A stretch of 64,000 nt of DNA from NCBI RefSeq assembly GCF_964199755.1, contig NC_133903.1, positions 5,349,001 to 5,413,000 on the forward strand, read 5' to 3'. Under the pieces are notes generated by a model. It made no database searches. It was not told the origin of the DNA and saw only the letters and a program-made list of their open reading frames with translations. This DNA comes from Larus michahellis (lineage: Eukaryota > Chordata > Aves > Charadriiformes > Laridae). Shown one piece after another: positions 1 to 37,340 of this stretch. A program made the translations under genes and the position numbers. Each line of letters starts with the position of its first letter. Position 1 is the first letter of the stretch.

Positions 1-73
1 CTGCAGGCTCAGCAGAGGCAACTCGGGGTTCCCTGCGATTATCTGAAGGCAGCAAGTGAGGTTTGGGCACCCT

Positions 74-9758
<9,685 letters not shown>

Positions 9759-9979
9759 AGTGAGAGCTCAGCACATGCGTTAGGCTTCCTGAAGGGAAAA
9801 AGCACACAATATCAGCACAACGGACATTAAAGCATCTCTGAGGCCTGAGCAGTGCAAGTCCTGCTCTGTATCCCTCCAGGAGCTCAACCTAAGGGACCAG
9901 CACACCTGCACCACAGGGTGACCCGAACAAGGGCCAACCCTTCGTGCCCTGATAGGATGGGACTACCGCAGACCAACCC

Positions 9980-11050
9980 CCCCGTGTCCGGGTCCCCGAC
10001 TCTCAGCCGGGACACCTCAGACCCCACAGAGGGGAACATGACCGGACCGGACCCCCCGTGCCCGGATACCTCCGGTCCTACACGGACAGACCAGATCTCC
10101 GTGCCCGGACAGCTCGGGCCCTGCTGGAGCCTCCCCGCGCCCGGAGGCCTCAGGACTTAACGCGTCGGGACTAGCCCGGCTCAGCGCCCCCGGACCCGAG
10201 CGCCTCGGGCCCAGCCACGCCTCAGGCCCTACCCCTCCGGGCCGCGGCCTCCCGGCTCCGACACCGGCCCGGCCCAGGCTCCCCGGGCCCGGTCCCCCGC
10301 GCCCCGTCCCGCTCACCGCCGCTCCGGGCTCCCCCGCCCCGGCCCGTCCCGTGTCAGCGGGCGCCTGACACAGCCTGACCCACCGGCCCGTACCATCCCT
10401 ACCGGCAGCCGGGGTGGGGGGAGAGGGTCAGACAGCTTTCCTGCTGCCCACCCGCCACCGCCACGGAGCGGCGGAACGAGGGAGAAGGAAGCGGGAGAGG
10501 GGGAGGAGGCCGTTCGTACCGCGGTACCGAGACGGTTCTTCCCGCCGCTCTGCCGTGGGTCCCCCCCCGGGTGCAGCAGTGACTCGTCCCACGGCCGCCC
10601 CGTCCACAGGGGCTGGACGGAGCCATTACCTCAGAACGGGAGGGGGGAGATGAGAAGCTCCGGACAACGCCTCTTTCCTTCCATCGCCATCCCCTACCCC
10701 GCTGTCGCTCCGCAGAGATTACACAATTGTGTCTGACCCTCGGCAGCCAAGATGGGGCGAGCGGCCGCCTGCGAGCCCGCGGGCGCTGTAGCCGAAGCGG
10801 GCCGCGCTCCCCCCGCGGTGTGGTACGGGCCGTACGGCGGCCCCCGGGAGGGGACGGGGCGGGGCGGCCCGTGCGCACGCGCCGTGCGCCGGCGGGGCGC
10901 CGTGAGGGGAAGCGGCGCCCGGCGGGGACGGGGCTGGCGGCTGCCGGGGCAGGAGAGGCCTCGCCGTCGGCTCCCTTTGTGCCTTCCGTGTCCCCAGCGC
11001 AGGCGGCGCCCGGCTTCTCCCGTGAAGACGGTCAGTAGAAGCACTGGCAA
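9980..11050. promoter_or_regulatory. FLCN: CpG island, FLCN promoter region
   Basis: Dense CpG and very high G+C, flanked by AT-rich DNA, just upstream of the first FLCN coding exon. It includes a 12-bp palindrome ACACAATTGTGT (10721-10732) and, on the plus strand, a YY1-like CCAAGATGG (10747-10755). The start sites of transcription cannot be read from the sequence. The many overlapping short ORFs here are what GC-rich DNA gives by chance. Confidence 0.8.
10317..10760 (-). other. FLCN: Candidate FLCN 5' untranslated first exon(s)
   Basis: FLCN begins with untranslated exons in mammals. Two plausible minus-strand donors lie inside the island: GGCG|GTGAGC with the intron starting at 10316, and CTGAG|GTAATG with the intron starting at 10629. 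Either could splice to the acceptor at 9789. The 5' limit is a guess, and only cDNA would decide. Confidence 0.3.
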
Positions 11051-12054
11051 CACCCATCGGGTGTTGTAACGCCTTAAACTAATTAGAGCATAAGAGGGGC
11101 TCCATGAAGTGTATTATCTTTCCCCACACCATTTACAAAGTGGTTACCTCAAGATGTTTACACGGGTAAAGCCCAGGTTAGAACTCTGAAGTACTCGAGT
11201 TAAACAAGCGTGTTCCAGTCTCTTCAATACACATCCTCTGTCCATTAGAGTACTCCAGCATCTCTTTGGGGTATCAAGTTTTATTAGGGGATCATTTATC
11301 TCTAGAAAACTTATGATGCAAAAATATACCCAATTCCCCGTGAACTATTAATCTTTTCAGACTTCAAAATAATAAAAGTACTGGATTCCTCCTTCCCCTT
11401 TACCTTGGAGTTGACCCCTAGGGAGTTTTAAATACCCCAGTCTGAACAAAAGCAGTAAGCCTTCCACAAGATAACAGCACGGATCATTTGGTAAATAAAT
11501 CATTCAAATAAAACTTGTACTTAAAATCCCAAGAAAGAGCAGCTATCACTGATACTGTTACAATATGTATCTCTGGATCCAAGCAGCCACACACGGACTA
11601 AGAATTACACCTCTAAGGAAAACGATTCGGGGATGGTCAGTGAGACAGATGATGATTGTAACACAAAGATCAGATACGAACAGAAATGTTTGATCCAAAA
11701 TCCATCTAATCCTGGAGCCCATCTCGGACAAGGGCCAGTAGCAGCACTTTCCGAGGGAGACACGTGATTTGCACAAAAAGAACTACTGTTTCTACTGGAG
11801 AGAGTTCAGGAGAGCTCAGAAAAGCCACCAGCAGAGCTTGAAGAACCCCCGAGCAGAGGCCACTGCCACCCGCAGCAGACAACTAGCAGCTTCCCACCAG
11901 TCGGCCAGAATCACACGTCCTGAGAAGCCACAAGAACAAAAGACACCCCCCTACCCACTCCCCCCCCCAAAAAAAAGCAACTAAGGAAAAGCCAAATACA
12001 AAAGACCTACTATCTCATTTAAGACAAACTAAGAAGAACGACTCGTTTGTTATC
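11051..12054. other. FLCN-COPS3 spacer
   Basis: About 1 kb of AT-rich DNA without a recognisable gene. It carries a TFE/MITF-type E-box, TCACGTG on the minus strand at 11761-11767, about 0.7-1 kb upstream of the FLCN island. A CCCC...AAAAAA stretch lies at 11958-11976. Nothing else stands out. Confidence 0.6.
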
Positions 12055-12060
12055 TTTATT
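12055..12060 (-). terminator. COPS3: Distal COPS3 poly(A) signal candidate AATAAA
   Basis: TTTATT on the plus strand, followed in the transcript sense by a T/G-bearing stretch. It is the last signal before the FLCN spacer. Use is inferred. Confidence 0.3.
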
Positions 12061-15000
12061 TTCCAATAGTACATTTAAACAACTTCTCAGGGCTAACCTC
12101 CTCAGCCAGTTTGGCCATGCAGAAAACATTTCCTAGATTATACAGATCGCCTACGACAACACATACAACGGGTGGCGGTGGTGCTGTAGAACAGAGAAAG
12201 GAAGTTGTATGGAAGGAGGCGGCTGGAGTTAGGCAAGAGCGGTGCTACAGGAGTGTTCGCAGAGGTGGCTAACGGGGGCTCCTCGGTGGCACAAAACCAG
12301 GAGAGGTGGTTGAACACAAACAGCTTCTAACTATGTCTTCTTCAAACCGTTTCATTACCTGCTAAGCATAACTGGAGACCCCTCCTGTGGCTAAGAAGTG
12401 TAGCTGCAAGTCTAGTGCTACCCTTGGAACTGCATTTTAGACCTTGGCTAATTCAGATGCATTAAAATAGGAGTTAGAGATCAAAGCATGCAGTCGGTAT
12501 TTCGTGAACACATCTTGTGGCCATGCTTGACGGGAAGAACAAGCCACAGGACCTCTGAGACTCTTTAAGTTCAGAGGAGCATAGCACACAGTGTTCTCAT
12601 AATTGATCAAAAGTCCTTCCCTGCAATAAATACAAATTAAAACCAGAAAGCTCAAGTGTGCTCAAAGCGTCTCAGCTGACCACAGCCCATGCAGTTATAG
12701 TTCCAAGACTTGAAGGAGCTACTTCATTAAAAATCTGACTTAATTTCAACAGTATCTCAAGACATGCAGACGCCAGACCGTATGTGTTTATCAAACTTAT
12801 TACTTAAAAGCCCTTCCCCAAAGCACTTTTGGTGAATGCTTTATCTCTACTGATTCTACAGGTGGGACCCGACTTTGAATTTTCAACAGCAATCGCAGTT
12901 GAACAGCACAACTATCCACGTGAGAAAGGAACCTTAGCAGTTCTCCAACCTTAAAAGCATTTGCCCTCTTAAAAATCAGATTAAGAGCAAGCGTAATATA
13001 TCATTTGAAACTATTACATAGCTATTTCTACCATTCTTTTGATGTGAGCATGGATTTATTTTATCTACTTTAGGCAAAAAAGATAACATAGCTGCTGTTT
13101 GCCAGCTGCATGTATTAGTTTGTTGCCAATTCCACAGGCAGAAAGCCATCCTGCAGCTCTCAGCAGGTAAATCCACGCTCACTAAGAGGAACTAGGTGGT
13201 AGAAAAGCTCAGCCACTGCGAAGTGGAGGTTTATGGTTCTTCTCCAACTTCATGAAAGCATCCTGTATACATTCTCCCCCCCCGCAAGTAAGCCCTTGGC
13301 AACGAGCGGCAAGCCATCCACATTTTTGGCTCAGTGGCAGGCCGGGGTTAGTCGTTTGCAGTCCTTTCTATGACTGCCGCGCACTGCTGTAAACACTTCG
13401 ACAACTCAGCCTTGTGCTTGAGCCCACCGCATTACTAATATACTAATTTAACACTCCCACAGTACCAGAGGAGAAAATTGCATAAGCATGTTCAGCATTG
13501 AAATCACTGCAGGATTAACTTGGAGAAAAAAAAAAAAAAAAACAAACTTTAAAAATCATAAATATCTTTAATTGCAAGACCGGTAAGGCAAGTTATGAAA
13601 AAAAAAAACCCCAAGATTTTGCTTTAAGATCAGGTGTAAAAGTTGCCTTCGAATATGGAAGTCTCTATGATAGGAAGCACAAGTACTTAATGGTGAGCTA
13701 CTACCACTATGGACCTATGCTCTGCTCAATACTAAACTGCTATTTTATACGTTTAAAAACGTCATTCACCACACCTAGAGAACAACCTGGGGGCATTTCC
13801 CTTCGACTAGAAAGCACACCACTGCCACAGAGGCTCTGCTAGAATTAAGACACCAGCTTTAAATGAAAACCCCAAGAGTTCCGTGTCAGTACTGGAAGCA
13901 CAAACGGAGTATTTTCAACTACGGGTGACCTGGATACACAGAAGCTTCCCAGGGCAAGAGCCAGAAACGCTCAGCTCCCGCTTGGGCTCCTGAACAAAAG
14001 CCGGCAGGTTAGCAGCAGCAAGCAGCTCCCGGGCAGGCGTTTAAGCAGGAAGCACCAGATGCCGAGCTTCTTGCATTCTGACTTGGTGACAGGTTTTATT
14101 TATGCCTGATAGTAGGAGATTTGCACCGACACAAAAGTGTTTCAAAGGTGTTTTAACAGTGAGAATCTTCAGATACATGAGAGCTACAGAAAATTAAAAA
14201 CCCTATTGATTTAAGGGGTGAAGCACTTAAAGAAGCCAACAACAAAGTTTTTTATGTTTAAAATAGTGAATTAAAAACCAGGAGGCATTCCAGCACATTA
14301 TCTCCAAATAAAATCCTGCATTTTGAGAGCTGTATAGAATTCTATGTTCCATGTCAAATTATCTTCTCTGGAAACAAAGATCTATAGCATGGCCTTCACT
14401 TATTTCCACAACAGAAAAGTATTCGCCTGTTGAATCGCTTTTGTATAGGAACAAAAATTTAAATTTCTTTTGGTGTGAACAACTTCATATCTAGAATCCT
14501 CTAGAACACCAAGATCTTTCAAATATCCTTTTGTTTAGGTCTAATAAGTTTGATCTAAGAGCAAATGTTATTAGGAGATATTTTGTACCAGAAATTTAAA
14601 ATCATAAATAGCTGTCACGTATGGATTTCTGCTTTTCAGCAAAACTACCTTAAAATGCTCATTAAAATGCTCGTCCTTTTGGGAAGAACACGGTTCTTAT
14701 TTCATTTAATAGACAGCAGCCAGCTACACCGGGCATATGCAAATTATAATGTAGATAATTTACTTAAACTCCCCCCCCTCCCCCCACCATACATATGATA
14801 AATCTGCACTTTGAGCCAACTTTAAATACAGAATAATGAACCAGTAATTATCTTGTAAGTGAACCAACACTAGTTGTATTCTTCCCTGAATAACTTTTTT
14901 TTTCAGAAGAGAAAAAAAGGACTGCTACAGAAACACAGCAACATTCAAACCCTTTAAAACAAAAGGTAGATTATTTAATGCATTAACGATGTTAATCTGA

Positions 15001-15100
15001 AGATAAATAAATCCACAACAGACTTTTAAGTTTCTTTTGAGATTTCCTTTTTCTTTGCAGAGAGTATTTCTGATATTGTACAGTACTGAGAGGGTGTTCT

Positions 15101-15106
15101 TTTATT
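15101..15106 (-). terminator. COPS3: Proximal COPS3 poly(A) signal AATAAA
   Basis: TTTATT on the plus strand, 131 nt downstream of the COPS3 stop. It is the nearest canonical signal. Use is inferred. Confidence 0.45.
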
Positions 15107-15236
15107 TTCTTAAGTCCAGGTGAAAAGCAAAGCTCAGTTCCCTCTGCTCTCTTCGTGGAACTCCTCAATGCCCTATTCCAGGCGTGATTCTTTCATAAGC
15201 TTTTACTTGAAAGCGGAGTGGTGAGCAACATGAATT

Positions 15237-27031
<11,795 letters not shown>

Positions 27032-27190
27032 CTTGGCGGCTGGCGGCGCGGCCGGGAGCGGCGGGGGAAAGCGGGAAGGGAGCCACCGCTACGGGCCGCC
27101 GCCGCCGCCAGCCAATCAGCGGCGAGGAAGGGGAGGGGGGTGCCGCGCGACGCCCGCCGGCCGTGCGTCACTTCCGCCACCCCCGCCAGC

Positions 27191-27200
27191 TCTCGCGAGA
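27191..27200. promoter_or_regulatory. COPS3: TCTCGCGAGA palindromic promoter element
   Basis: A perfect 10-bp match to the orphan CGCG element bound by BANP in CpG-island promoters, 160-169 bp upstream of the COPS3 ATG. Confidence 0.8.
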
Positions 27201-27260
27201 GCTGCCGTCGCTATGGCAACCGCCGCCATCCCTCCGCCCGCCCGCCCGGAAGGGCCCGCC

Positions 27261-28320
27261 CCGTGTCAAGCACAAGGGAGGCCCTTTGGGCGCGAGAAGC
27301 CGTGACTCAGCAGGGCTGGGTGAGTGTGTGTGTGTTTGGTGACGTCATGATGCCGTCACACACCCCCCCCACACACATACACACGGCCTCATGTCGCGGT
27401 ATGAGGGGCCCTCAGCGGGTTGATCCCCTCAGGAATTTAATTCTTTATTGAGGTTTAATTCGGTTGGTATTAATGGAATTGCATTTTCCACCCGTACAGG
27501 AGCTGAGGCGGCGCAGTAACGCGGCCCTTGCGCTGCGGCGGGCAGGGAACCGGTCAGTCCCTCAGTACACCCTGGAGGAGGAGGAAATTCCCGCCTTCCT
27601 GTCACTCCTGTATGTATTCCCTCACTGCGGAGTCAGAAATGCCAAGTGATGCCTAAATCCCGTTCCTTGCAATAAACAAGATGCCTCCGGTGCGAGCGAA
27701 AGCGGAACACAGACTTGAAACTTCATACGTTTTCCCTCCTCACCTCACTTTTATGTTTACCCTCGCGGCCTGGCTGCCAGTCCCGCTCCTTTCGTCATTC
27801 ACGCTGTGACCTTCCCCATATCACCTGATCTCCACAGCTCATTTGCCCTTCCTGTGAAACAAGGACGAGATATTCTGCTGGAAAATATTCTGGAATTGAA
27901 AGATGAAATGTTTTGGAACCGCTAGAGCCGTATTATTGCCGTTGACCAAAATCCTTTCTTTCCCGGCTCAGCCTTTGCCTAATCCTGTTAGTCACACTCG
28001 GCGTCCTCCCCCTTCTTTAGCAGCTCTAATCCCCGCTGTGTTTTTTGACCAGTGATCTTTGGTCCCGTTTCAGAATATACAGAACATCGTGGCGTGCTGT
28101 TTCTATGTCAGTGCTTCTTTGGGGTCTAGCTATCATCTTTTGAGGGTTCCCGTCACCCACTGGGGACTGAGCTATGTCACACTGAGTGAGATCCTGGGCG
28201 GACTATGCCCCCTCCCAACGAATGGGTAGAAATGGGTGTATTTTATGTCAAGACTTAGCTGCAAAAATCACGTTACGGCTGTCCCCAAACCACGCACGTG
28301 TGCCCCCAAAGATGTACCCA
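27261..28320. other. COPS3-NT5M divergent intergenic region
   Basis: About 1 kb between the two promoter islands. It holds a Maf/NRF2-type TGACTCAGCA (27303-27312) and a perfect CRE TGACGTCA (27340-27347) flanked by GT and CA dinucleotide runs. It then becomes ordinary sequence with no supported gene. The two genes point away from each other. Confidence 0.6.
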
Positions 28321-28930
28321 CCACCCGCCCCAGGCAGGGGGTTAGAGGGTCCACAGCAGGCGAGGGGAGACGGAGCGTGGGGTCCCCCCGACGCTGAGAG
28401 ATCGGGAAACTGAGGCAGGGGCTCGGAGACCCCCCTCCCGCCGCCCCCGCCGAGCCCCCGCTCCGGGGCAGGGGAGGCAGCGGGGCCGGGGGAGGCTGAA
28501 GGCGGGCGGGCGGCGCGCTGGAGCCGCGCCGTCGCAGGGCGTTTGTGCCGCTTTAAGGCGGTGCCGCCGCTCCGGGCTCGGTCAGGCACCGGGAAGAGGA
28601 ACTGGGCTTTGCACTGCCGGGTCGGGGCGAACGCACCGCCGTGCCCCGGGCGGTCCCGGCACCCCGCTCCGCCGCCGCCGGCTCCGCGCTCGCTGCAAGG
28701 GAGGGATGGGGCGGGGAGGGGGAGGAGGCGCTGGGGGCGAGGACGGGCCTTTGCATCCCCCCCCCGAAACCCCTCTGCTCCCCATTGCATCCCCCTTGCA
28801 TCCCCCCCGCTCCTTCCTCCTGCAGCTTGCCAGGGCCGCCTGCTTGCAGGGTGCGTGCTTGAAATAAAGCCCCCTCCCTCCTTCCCTCACCCTGCCCGGA
28901 GATCCGCCCCCCCCCCCCCCCCCATCCCCT

Positions 28931-28976
28931 GCCCCGAAAACCCCCCTTCCACCGCCCCGAAAACCCCCCTTCCACC
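28931..28976 (+). repeat. NT5M: Perfect 23-bp tandem duplication ending at the NT5M start codon
   Basis: Bases 28931-28953 and 28954-28976 are identical. Each begins GCCCCGAAAACC and ends TTCCACC, so the Kozak context CCACC is duplicated and the second copy touches the ATG at 28977. Confidence 0.95.
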
Positions 28977-33927
<4,951 letters not shown>

Positions 33928-36900
33928 ACCCTGGCCTTCTGTGGCCACCTGGGGCTGTGGCCACCCACTCGTGTCCCTGCGGAGTCCTGCTGAAGGCTGA
34001 AACCACAGATGGACAGACAGACGGACGCTGTTCCTACTGCAGAGAGGAAGAGGAGGAGGATCTGAAGCGCCACAGCCACTTGGACCCAGGGAGCGGACTC
34101 CAGCCCAGCTGTGCCACAAGGCACCAGCAGCAGGATTGACCCCGTGGGCCTGGCAGCCCAGCTGGGGGCCATTTCCTGCCAGCTCTGGGGGTCTCTGTGC
34201 TGCATCTGCACCCCCACGACGGCATTTCTGACAGACGTGGCCACCCTCAGGGTGTCCCTGCCCTTATCTGGTGCAGCGCCTGGCACATGCCAGCTCTCCA
34301 TCCTCCTCTCTGTCTTGCAGTCGGGGATCGTGTGGGTGGTTCGTTGCATCCTTGCAGGGCTTCATGCCAAGGGGCTGCCTTGGGGGACGTTTCCCTCCCG
34401 GCCGGCACCCGGGTCCAGGGAGAGGGGCAGCTGGAAGGGCAGGGGGAGCTGTGCTGTTCCTTGCGGCCAATACAGTGGGATGGCTCCATGCTTCCCTGCA
34501 GGAAGAGTCCCTGCAGTGGGATAGGGGGACAGCACCACACCTCCCGTGGATGTGGCCGTGGGGAGGGAGCCCTGAGGCACCGTCACACCTGAGATGTAGC
34601 TGTCCTCCAGCTGGCGGGATGGATCCCTGCTCGCCCTTGTCCCTGAGGAGCTGCCACAGCTTTAGAGCTGGGGCTTTAGAGCTGATTTGGGATGAAGAGA
34701 GGAGCTCTCCCCGCACCCACTCGTTGCCTGTGGGCTGCTCTCCAGGGGCATTGCTGGGGCAGCGAGCACACTGCAGCAGCGCCACCGTCAGCCCTTCCCA
34801 CAAGCCGAGCAGCTCCTGCAGGAGCCGGTGATCGGATGGTGATCACCCTGCCAGCCGTTGATCGGACGGTAGCTCCACGGATTTGAAAGCCAGGGAGGTC
34901 TGCACATGCAGGCTGCACGATCAAAGCACCCATCTCTCTCCTCCTGGTAGTGTCTGACGTCAGCCTGCCAGCAAAGCTCTGGGTGTGCGTCCACCGGGCA
35001 CCCTGCTTCCACGCGGAAGGTCCTGGGTGCTGCATCCCACTGGGGTCAGGCAGTGGGACGGTCGTTGCTGCAGAGCATCCTGAATTCTTTGGTGTGGAGC
35101 CACTCGGGAAGATGCCGCTGGGTGGAGAAGCGGGGCTGGTGGAGGAGCTACAACATCGCTGAGAAATGGGCAAAGCAGAGGCACCAGTGGCGTCTGAAGG
35201 GCAAGTTGAAGGTTGCCTTGCCGGAGGATTGTCATGGCCGCATCCGTGGATGCTGTTTGCAGTGCTCACGTACCACAAGGGAAGAAACTGGGGAGACATT
35301 GCTGTTGAAGGCTGGGGAGCCCATCAGAGGTGCCCGCGAGGCTGTATCGTGGGGTTAGTTTGTTCTACAGCAGCTGGCGGCTCCGCTTCTCTCCAAGCTC
35401 TGGACATCTGGGGACAGACCATGCTGCCGTCCCCGCTCACTTCATGCCAGCACCCCTGCAGCGAGGTGTTCGGCCACCTGGCCAGTGTGAAGGGGCTGTG
35501 GCATACACAGCTGTCCATGCCAGCTGCCACCAATGAATGACTGTGCTGAGGCTGCTGAGCTCTGCGAGTGGCCAGTGGCCATCACCGCTGGGAAGCTTGA
35601 ACTGCAGGGACCTGGTTGTCACCGACAGCAGCACCAGAAAGCAGCAGCTGCAGCTTCTCCTCCGTCCAGCCCTGGAGAAGAGCCGTCTCAGCTGCTATGG
35701 TGGGGCTGCCCCAGGCAGAGCCCTGGGGACGCGCAGGATGCGTCAGGGCCGGCGTGCGTCTGCGTCACTGCTGACACCGGGGAGGCCCCGCTGCCCCCGC
35801 TCCTGCCTGTCCCCAAGCCATCCGGGATCCCACCGTGCCCTCCTGCTCTCCTGGCCCGGGGACTTGCTGGCTGCAGGAGTAAAATTCCCCACTGGGACAC
35901 ATAGCCCCACAGGCCGGGGCGGTAGCCAGGGCTTGGCTGGGGTTAGCCACCCCACGCTGCTTGCTCATGCCTTTGGCTTGCCTCACCTCTCTCCCATGGG
36001 CCCCCATCAGCAAAGAACTATGTGAGCGCAAAGCTACATAGCTGACAAATAACCTATTTCAGCAGCGACAGCCGGCCCCCCGCCAACCCTGGGACCTGGA
36101 GGGGCTAGTGAAGTCGGTGCTTCCGAGTCTGTGCCTTCCCCGGCTGCTGCAGGGCCAGGGACGAAGCCCACATTGTCTCGGGTCTTTCTAAAAGCTGCCC
36201 CGTCTCTTGGGACGGGGTGATTGCGTAAGGACAGCACGGTTTGGCTCATGGTGGTGGGAGAGTTACATACCACAAGGATCTTTTTTTTTTTTTTTTTTTT
36301 CTTCTTCTTCTTTTTCTTTCTGTTTAAACCACTGTGTGCTTCTCTGGGTGGGGGGTTTGGTTTGGAGCGGGTATTTGGGAGGGGTGTTTGCAATGTGCAG
36401 ACACCTGACATACAGCCCCTGGCCGAGAGCTGCCTTGGCCACAGGGTTTGCAGGTGGGGAGCTGGGACAGCGGGTGACCACCGTGGGCAGCCACCATGGC
36501 TGCTGAGCATCACGTACCCCTCGGCCCCACAGCAGCCCTGCCGCCCACTTCATGCAGCCGGGATGGCCTCATGGCGTCTGAGCTGTTTTCTTTTCCCAGT
36601 GGCACCATTTAAGCATGAGTTGCCCAAGCTCTCCAGAGCCTTCTCGCTGCCCATCCTCGAGCCAGAACTGGAGCCGGCGTGTCACTATGGCAGCTGCCCA
36701 AACCAGCCATCTTCCCTCAAGCTCAGGGTGGACCCAAGGGAGGCGGCTCTCTGGGGGCCAGCGGGTCTTTCCCTTTTGGTGGGACTTGCGATGCAGTAGA
36801 GACCACGTCGCTTCACGCCAAACATACTTGAAAAGCAGAGCTGGAGTTTCTCATGCATGAGGCTCTGACTCGACGCACAGAAATCCCGAGGAGGTATCTG

Positions 36901-37340
36901 GCCTGTTTGCTCCTGCCGAGGTGGCTCTCCGTCGCCCGACAGATCGGCCCTTTCAACGTTCAAGCCCTTCTGTGGCCGGCTGCGATGCAGAGAGCTTTTA
37001 TTTTTAAATGCACATCTATAAAACCGAGGCCGATGAGGAACGCTGCAATAAACCCTGGGTTTTATTGGCATCCAGCATCCTAGAAACGGAGTTTGGGGTT
37101 TGCGGTTTCCCGCCTGCGGCTCTGCGTGGGGATGGAGGGGGGGGGGGTGGTTCGCCTGTGGGCTTGGGCAAGTCCCCGTGTCCAACAGCAGTGCCACTAC
37201 CCCAGAAGACAGAGTCCCTGTGGGCAGAAATAGTGGTGGGTTTAGGTAGCCGTCAGCTTCCTGAAGATCTTTTATAATAAATAAAGCCATGAAGTGCGTC
37301 TCCCCCGTTGGGCCACAGAGCAGAAGCAATAAAAGGGGCT
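33928..37340 (+). other. NT5M: NT5M 3' UTR candidate and downstream DNA
   Basis: No canonical AATAAA follows the stop for about 3.1 kb. The first ones on the plus strand are at 37047-37052, 37276-37285 (two overlapping) and 37328-37333. A weak variant, AATACA, occurs near 34469. The 3' UTR is therefore either long or uses a non-canonical signal. A run of 20 T followed by CTT repeats lies at 36281-36313. I see no convincing gene here. Confidence 0.4.
37047..37052 (+). terminator. NT5M: First canonical AATAAA downstream of NT5M
   Basis: GCAATAAACC at about 3.1 kb past the stop codon. It could end a long 3' UTR or be unrelated. Confidence 0.25.

Larger units (their letters stand above)
12055..15236 (-). 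other. COPS3: Probable COPS3 3' UTR / downstream region
   Basis: This begins right after the COPS3 stop codon and contains no ORF with family resemblance. Minus-strand AATAAA signals occur at 15101-15106 (about 130 nt past the stop), 14095-14100 and 12055-12060, so 3' UTRs from about 0.15 to 3.2 kb are possible. A run of A (about 13524-13541) and a C-rich run (about 14771-14786) are the only simple repeats noted. Confidence 0.45.

Noticed and set aside
10752-11069. Plus-strand ORF starting at the YY1-like AAGATGG in the FLCN island
   Set aside because: Ala/Arg/Gly-rich translation of CpG-island sequence, without a downstream exon or family match. At most it marks divergent non-coding transcription.
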